Assembly: GCF_002243175.1 (NCBI RefSeq)
Contig: NZ_NDYF01000006.1
Coordinates: forward strand, 1 to 8,672
Length of the DNA stretch: 8,672 nt
From: Finegoldia magna_J
GTDB lineage: Bacteria > Bacillota > Clostridia > Tissierellales > Peptoniphilaceae
Direction: 5' to 3'
Part shown: positions 6,543-8,672 of the stretch, piece after piece
Numbering within the stretch: the first letter of the stretch is position 1
Layout: each line of letters opens with the position of its first letter
The notes under the pieces: generated by a model
Told to the model about the DNA's origin: nothing
What the model saw: only the letters and a program-made list of their open reading frames with translations
Databases searched by the model: none
Program-made: the position numbers and the translations under genes

Positions 6543-7829
6543 ATGAAATTTGTAGCATTAGCAGTTACTTTAGTATTATTTGCTTTATTGATGTTCATGT
6601 CTAAGAAGAAAATGAACTTCGGTACAAGAACAATTGTAGCTGCAATTCTAGGTATTATAGTAGGATTTATTTTTAAAGGAAACACAGAATATGTAAAAGT
6701 ATTTGGATCTATCTATGCTAATTTATTATTTGCAATAGTAATTCCATTATTATTCACATCAATTGTTAGTACTGTAGTTTCTTTGGAAAGTATAGAAAAA
6801 ATGAAGAAAATCGGAACAAAAACAATTGGTATTTTAAGTTTACACAATGTTTTAGGTTCTCTTATAGGTTTGATTTTAGGGGTTGCATTTAAAATTGGAC
6901 AAGGAAGTTCATTAACTTTGGCAGCAGATGCAAAAGCTAAGGAAGTTCCAACTTTTGCGGAAACTTTTGTAAATTTCTTCCCAGATAATGTTTTGGGAAA
7001 TGCAGCAGAAGCAAAAGTAGTTCCTATAATTGTATTTTCTGTTCTTTTGGGATTAGCTATATTGCAATTAGAAGAAAGAGGAGAAGGAGAAAAAGCAAAA
7101 CCATTTTTGAGTTTTATAGACTCAGCTGCAGCAGTTATTTTTAGATTTACAGGAATGATTATAGACTTCACTCCTTACGCTGTATTGGCTTTGATGGCGA
7201 ACGCTGTTAGTAGAACTGATATGGCTAGCATGATGCCGTTGATTGTTGTGTTGATATTGACTTATGTTGCATCAATTTTCCATTCATATATCACAACTGG
7301 AGCTCTTTTGGCGATATTTGCAAAGGTAAATCCAATCAAATTCTTCAAAAAATTCTGGCCAGTTCAATTGATTGCATTCTCCACACAATCTTCTGTGGGA
7401 TGTATTCCGGCAAATACTGAAAATTTAACAAATAAATTAGGCGTTTCTGAAAAGATTGCAACTTTCGTTGCTTCGACAGGTGCAACAGTTGGGATGCCTG
7501 GTTGTGCAGGATTTTGGCCTGTATTATCTGCGATTTTGACAATTAATGTTATGGGAATTCACTATTCATTTGGACAATATGTAATGCTAATATTAGTAGC
7601 GTTGGCAGTGTCTTTGGGTACAGTCGGAGTTCCTGGAACTGCAACAATCACAACTACTGCAGTGTTTGCAGCAATGGGTCTTCCTGTTGAAATGGTTGTG
7701 TTGATGAGTCCTATTTCTATGCTTGCAGATATGGGTAGAACTGCTACAAATGTTACAGCAGCAGGTTCTTCAGCAGTTATAGTTGCGGCAAGTGAAGGCG
7801 AATTAGACAGAGAAGTTTTTAATTCATAA
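6543..7829 (+). CDS. DAACS-family amino acid/dicarboxylate:cation symporter, TcyP/YdjN-like branch
   Basis: This 428-residue inner-membrane transporter has the glutamate-transporter (DAACS) fold: about eight helices and two re-entrant hairpins. The first hydrophobic helix covers roughly residues 2-19 and no cleavable signal is apparent. Hairpin 1 carries FSTQSS (279-284) and hairpin 2 carries GVPGTATITTT (362-372). The last helix has DMGRTATNV (396-404). D396, R399 and N403 match the substrate and cation residues D394, R397 and N401 of GltPh, but GltPh D405 is Ala407 here. The usual NMDG of helix 7 is replaced by GMPGCAG (317-323). The stretch around GATVGMPGCAG resembles the cystine carrier TcyP/YdjN, although hairpin 2 differs from it. 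The substrate is unproven: cystine, another amino acid or a dicarboxylate. ATG 6543 follows AGGGGTG by five bases. It is a single-gene unit. Confidence 0.85.
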   Translation: MKFVALAVTLVLFALLMFMSKKKMNFGTRTIVAAILGIIVGFIFKGNTEYVKVFGSIYANLLFAIVIPLLFTSIVSTVVSLESIEKMKKIGTKTIGILSLHNVLGSLIGLILGVAFKIGQGSSLTLAADAKAKEVPTFAETFVNFFPDNVLGNAAEAKVVPIIVFSVLLGLAILQLEERGEGEKAKPFLSFIDSAAAVIFRFTGMIIDFTPYAVLALMANAVSRTDMASMMPLIVVLILTYVASIFHSYITTGALLAIFAKVNPIKFFKKFWPVQLIAFSTQSSVGCIPANTENLTNKLGVSEKIATFVASTGATVGMPGCAGFWPVLSAILTINVMGIHYSFGQYVMLILVALAVSLGTVGVPGTATITTTAVFAAMGLPVEMVVLMSPISMLADMGRTATNVTAAGSSAVIVAASEGELDREVFNS

Positions 7830-7871
7830 ATTTTTACAAATAATTTATAATACGATAATAAATTAGCAACC

Positions 7872-7900
7872 TTTACACATTTACTGATTAGTATTATAAT
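7872..7900 (+). promoter_or_regulatory. Sigma-A type promoter for lepB
   Basis: TTTACA (7872-7877) and a perfect TATAAT (7895-7900) have the ideal 17-base spacing. The start point would be near 7907, about 28 bases before the ATG. No clear terminator follows the symporter, so some read-through into lepB is possible. Confidence 0.8.
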
Positions 7901-7934
7901 CAAATTAGTAAATATTAGAAAGGGAATTGTAAAT

Positions 7935-8462
7935 ATGACAGAAAAAGCAAAATCTTTTTTTGAGTGGTTATTTGTAATAGGAATTGCCATTGTGTTGGCA
8001 TTACTGCTTAGAAATTTTGTTATTAGCACAACTCATGTTGAAGGAAATAGCATGAATCCTACAATTGAAAACGGGGATAGGATTTTCGTCAACAGAATGG
8101 GGATTTTTAAGAACAAATTAAAGCGAGGTAACATTATAGAACTTCACGCACCGGATAAATCTGGTCGTGACTACATTAAAAGAATTGTAGCATTACCTGG
8201 CGATACTGTTGAATTAAAAAACAATAAAGTATACGTCAATAACGAACAATTGAATGAAAATTATACAAGTAGTCAAACGACTCTTGTTTCAGGAAATGAA
8301 ACAAAATGGAAATTGGGAGAAGATGAGTATTTTGTTTTGGGGGATAACAGACTCCCACGAGAATCGAACGATAGCAGAATATTCGGACCGATAAACAAAA
8401 AAGACATAGTTGGTAGAGCTTTTTTGAGATATTTCCCATTTAATAAATTTGGAGTACTATAA
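7935..8462 (+). CDS. lepB: Type I signal peptidase
   Basis: This is a membrane-anchored serine protease (175 residues) that cuts signal peptides from exported proteins outside the cytoplasmic membrane. One N-terminal transmembrane helix (about 11-30) is followed by box B, GNSMNPT, with nucleophile Ser39. Box D, DYIKRIVALPGD, carries the general base Lys82. Box E combines GDNR (136-139) with SNDSR (144-148). Size and single anchor fit the Gram-positive SipS type, and the end RYFPFNKFGVL is a normal family terminus, so the protein looks complete. ATG 7935 follows AAAGGG (about 7919-7924) by ten bases, slightly long. The TAA stop uses T8460 plus the first two bases of the right IS copy (8461-8462). 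It is the last gene before the IS and is read towards it. Confidence 0.93.
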   Translation: MTEKAKSFFEWLFVIGIAIVLALLLRNFVISTTHVEGNSMNPTIENGDRIFVNRMGIFKNKLKRGNIIELHAPDKSGRDYIKRIVALPGDTVELKNNKVYVNNEQLNENYTSSQTTLVSGNETKWKLGEDEYFVLGDNRLPRESNDSRIFGPINKKDIVGRAFLRYFPFNKFGVL

Positions 8463-8466
8463 TCAT

Positions 8467-8585
8467 AACCACCAGCTTAGCTGGTGGTTTGCTCTGCCCC
8501 TATAAGGGGCTGTTGCCTGCAATGCACCTTGTGCATATTGAATGTCCGACAGCTGCACTACATTCTCAATTGACGCTAAAGCGCC
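8467..8585 (-). other. Hairpin array in the IS right end (right copy); possible end of lepB transcripts
   Basis: The same four hairpins as in the left copy lie at 8572-8585, 8522-8536, 8496-8510 and 8467-8489. Read on the plus strand, the perfect 10-base-pair stem at 8467-8489 starts five bases after the lepB stop, is followed by only three T residues, and is soon followed by the GCCCC/GGGGC stem. lepB has no other terminator in view, so this IS hairpin may end or stabilise its mRNA, but the T-run is too short for a confident intrinsic terminator. Confidence 0.55.
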
Positions 8586-8597
8586 TCTTTCTTCTTT

Positions 8598-8672
8598 TTA
8601 TTTTTTATTCTTTTTCCCAGTAAATGGGTCTATATACTCTTTCAAACTTATTTGGTCCGCTATATAATCTTC
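8598..8672 (-). CDS. tnpA: IS200/IS605 transposase TnpA, C-terminal fragment (5' end outside window)
   Basis: The minus strand encodes the same 24 residues as bases 1-75, ending in DPFTG and a Lys/Asn-rich tail, with the TAA at 8598-8600. There is no base difference between the two fragments. The gene runs in from beyond the right edge, convergent with lepB. The fragment is open because the window ends, and its catalytic part is not visible. Confidence 0.7.
   Translation of the reverse strand, partial: EDYIADQISLKEYIDPFTGKKNKK

Larger units (their letters stand above)
8461..8672 (-). mobile_element. IS200/IS605-type element, 3' end only (right copy, inverted)
   Basis: This is the reverse complement of 1-212, so base i pairs with base 8673 minus i. 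There is one mismatch, at 8545 (T, opposite G128 of the left copy). The tnpA tail is at the outer edge and the hairpin next to the element end lies at 8467-8489, facing lepB. Both IS copies therefore point inward, with their missing bodies outside the window. The insertion lies directly at the lepB stop codon. No target duplication is expected for this family, and none can be tested because the other ends are absent. Confidence 0.8.

Noticed and set aside
6341..6685. Minus-strand open frame of 114 residues in the gap before the symporter
   Set aside because: It overlaps the symporter promoter and start, has no visible ribosome site, and its composition is that of translated AT-rich DNA.
6713..7171. 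Minus-strand open frame of 152 residues
   Set aside because: It lies wholly opposite the symporter gene and shows no recognisable domain.
7562..8029. Minus-strand open frame of 155 residues
   Set aside because: It lies opposite the end of the symporter and the start of lepB, both strongly supported by motifs; it is a shadow frame.
8236..8439. Minus-strand open frame of 67 residues opposite lepB
   Set aside because: It lies opposite the catalytic box E region of lepB, so it is a shadow frame.
1..8672. Composite transposon carrying seven genes between two IS copies
   Set aside because: IS200/IS605 elements move as single strands using a left and right end on the same strand. Here two right ends face inward, so this arrangement would not mobilise the middle in the usual way. 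The copies may also meet here only because a contig broke in repeats.

Overview
This is a strongly AT-rich window. Its gene content (molybdenum hydroxylase, Gram-positive type I signal peptidase, AGGAG/GGGG-type ribosome binding sites, TTGAAA/TTTACA and TATAAT promoters) fits a low-GC, anaerobic Gram-positive bacterium. An anaerobic coccus of the Finegoldia/Peptoniphilus kind is my best guess, made from codon style and protein feel only, not from a search.

Layout. Both ends are the 3' end of an IS200/IS605-type insertion sequence: 1-212 on the plus strand and 8461-8672 on the minus strand. They are exact mirror images apart from one base (128 versus 8545). Each holds the last 24 codons of a Y1-type tnpA and a noncoding tail with four hairpins. 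The mirror symmetry lands exactly on the window edges, and the outer 127 bases are identical. That looks like a whole assembly contig that broke in a repeat at both ends.

Between the IS ends lie seven complete genes, all on the plus strand, in four transcription units. (1) 347-2658: a non-hydrolysing UDP-GlcNAc 2-epimerase (TTG start) coupled by a 1-base overlap to a GT4-type glycosyltransferase. This is a surface-polysaccharide pair with a promoter just inside the left IS and a strong terminator after it. (2) 2737-6228: a three-subunit molybdenum hydroxylase of the xanthine dehydrogenase family (FAD, 2Fe-2S and molybdopterin subunits) with overlapping genes, an extended -10 promoter and its own terminator. 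(3) 6543-7829: a DAACS-fold symporter of the TcyP/YdjN-like branch, after a 314-base AT-rich gap. (4) 7935-8462: type I signal peptidase, whose stop codon straddles the junction with the right IS.

The units do not form one pathway. The first makes and transfers an N-acetylhexosamine for a cell-surface glycan. The second oxidises a heterocycle or aldehyde, with substrate undetermined. The third imports an amino acid or dicarboxylate, and the fourth cleaves signal peptides. No CRISPR array, tRNA, rRNA, phage gene or recognisable defence system is visible. I did not find a clear new system. The points most worth checking are the IS ends (mirror repeat, hairpin array, lepB junction) and changed family motifs in the symporter, hydroxylase and epimerase.
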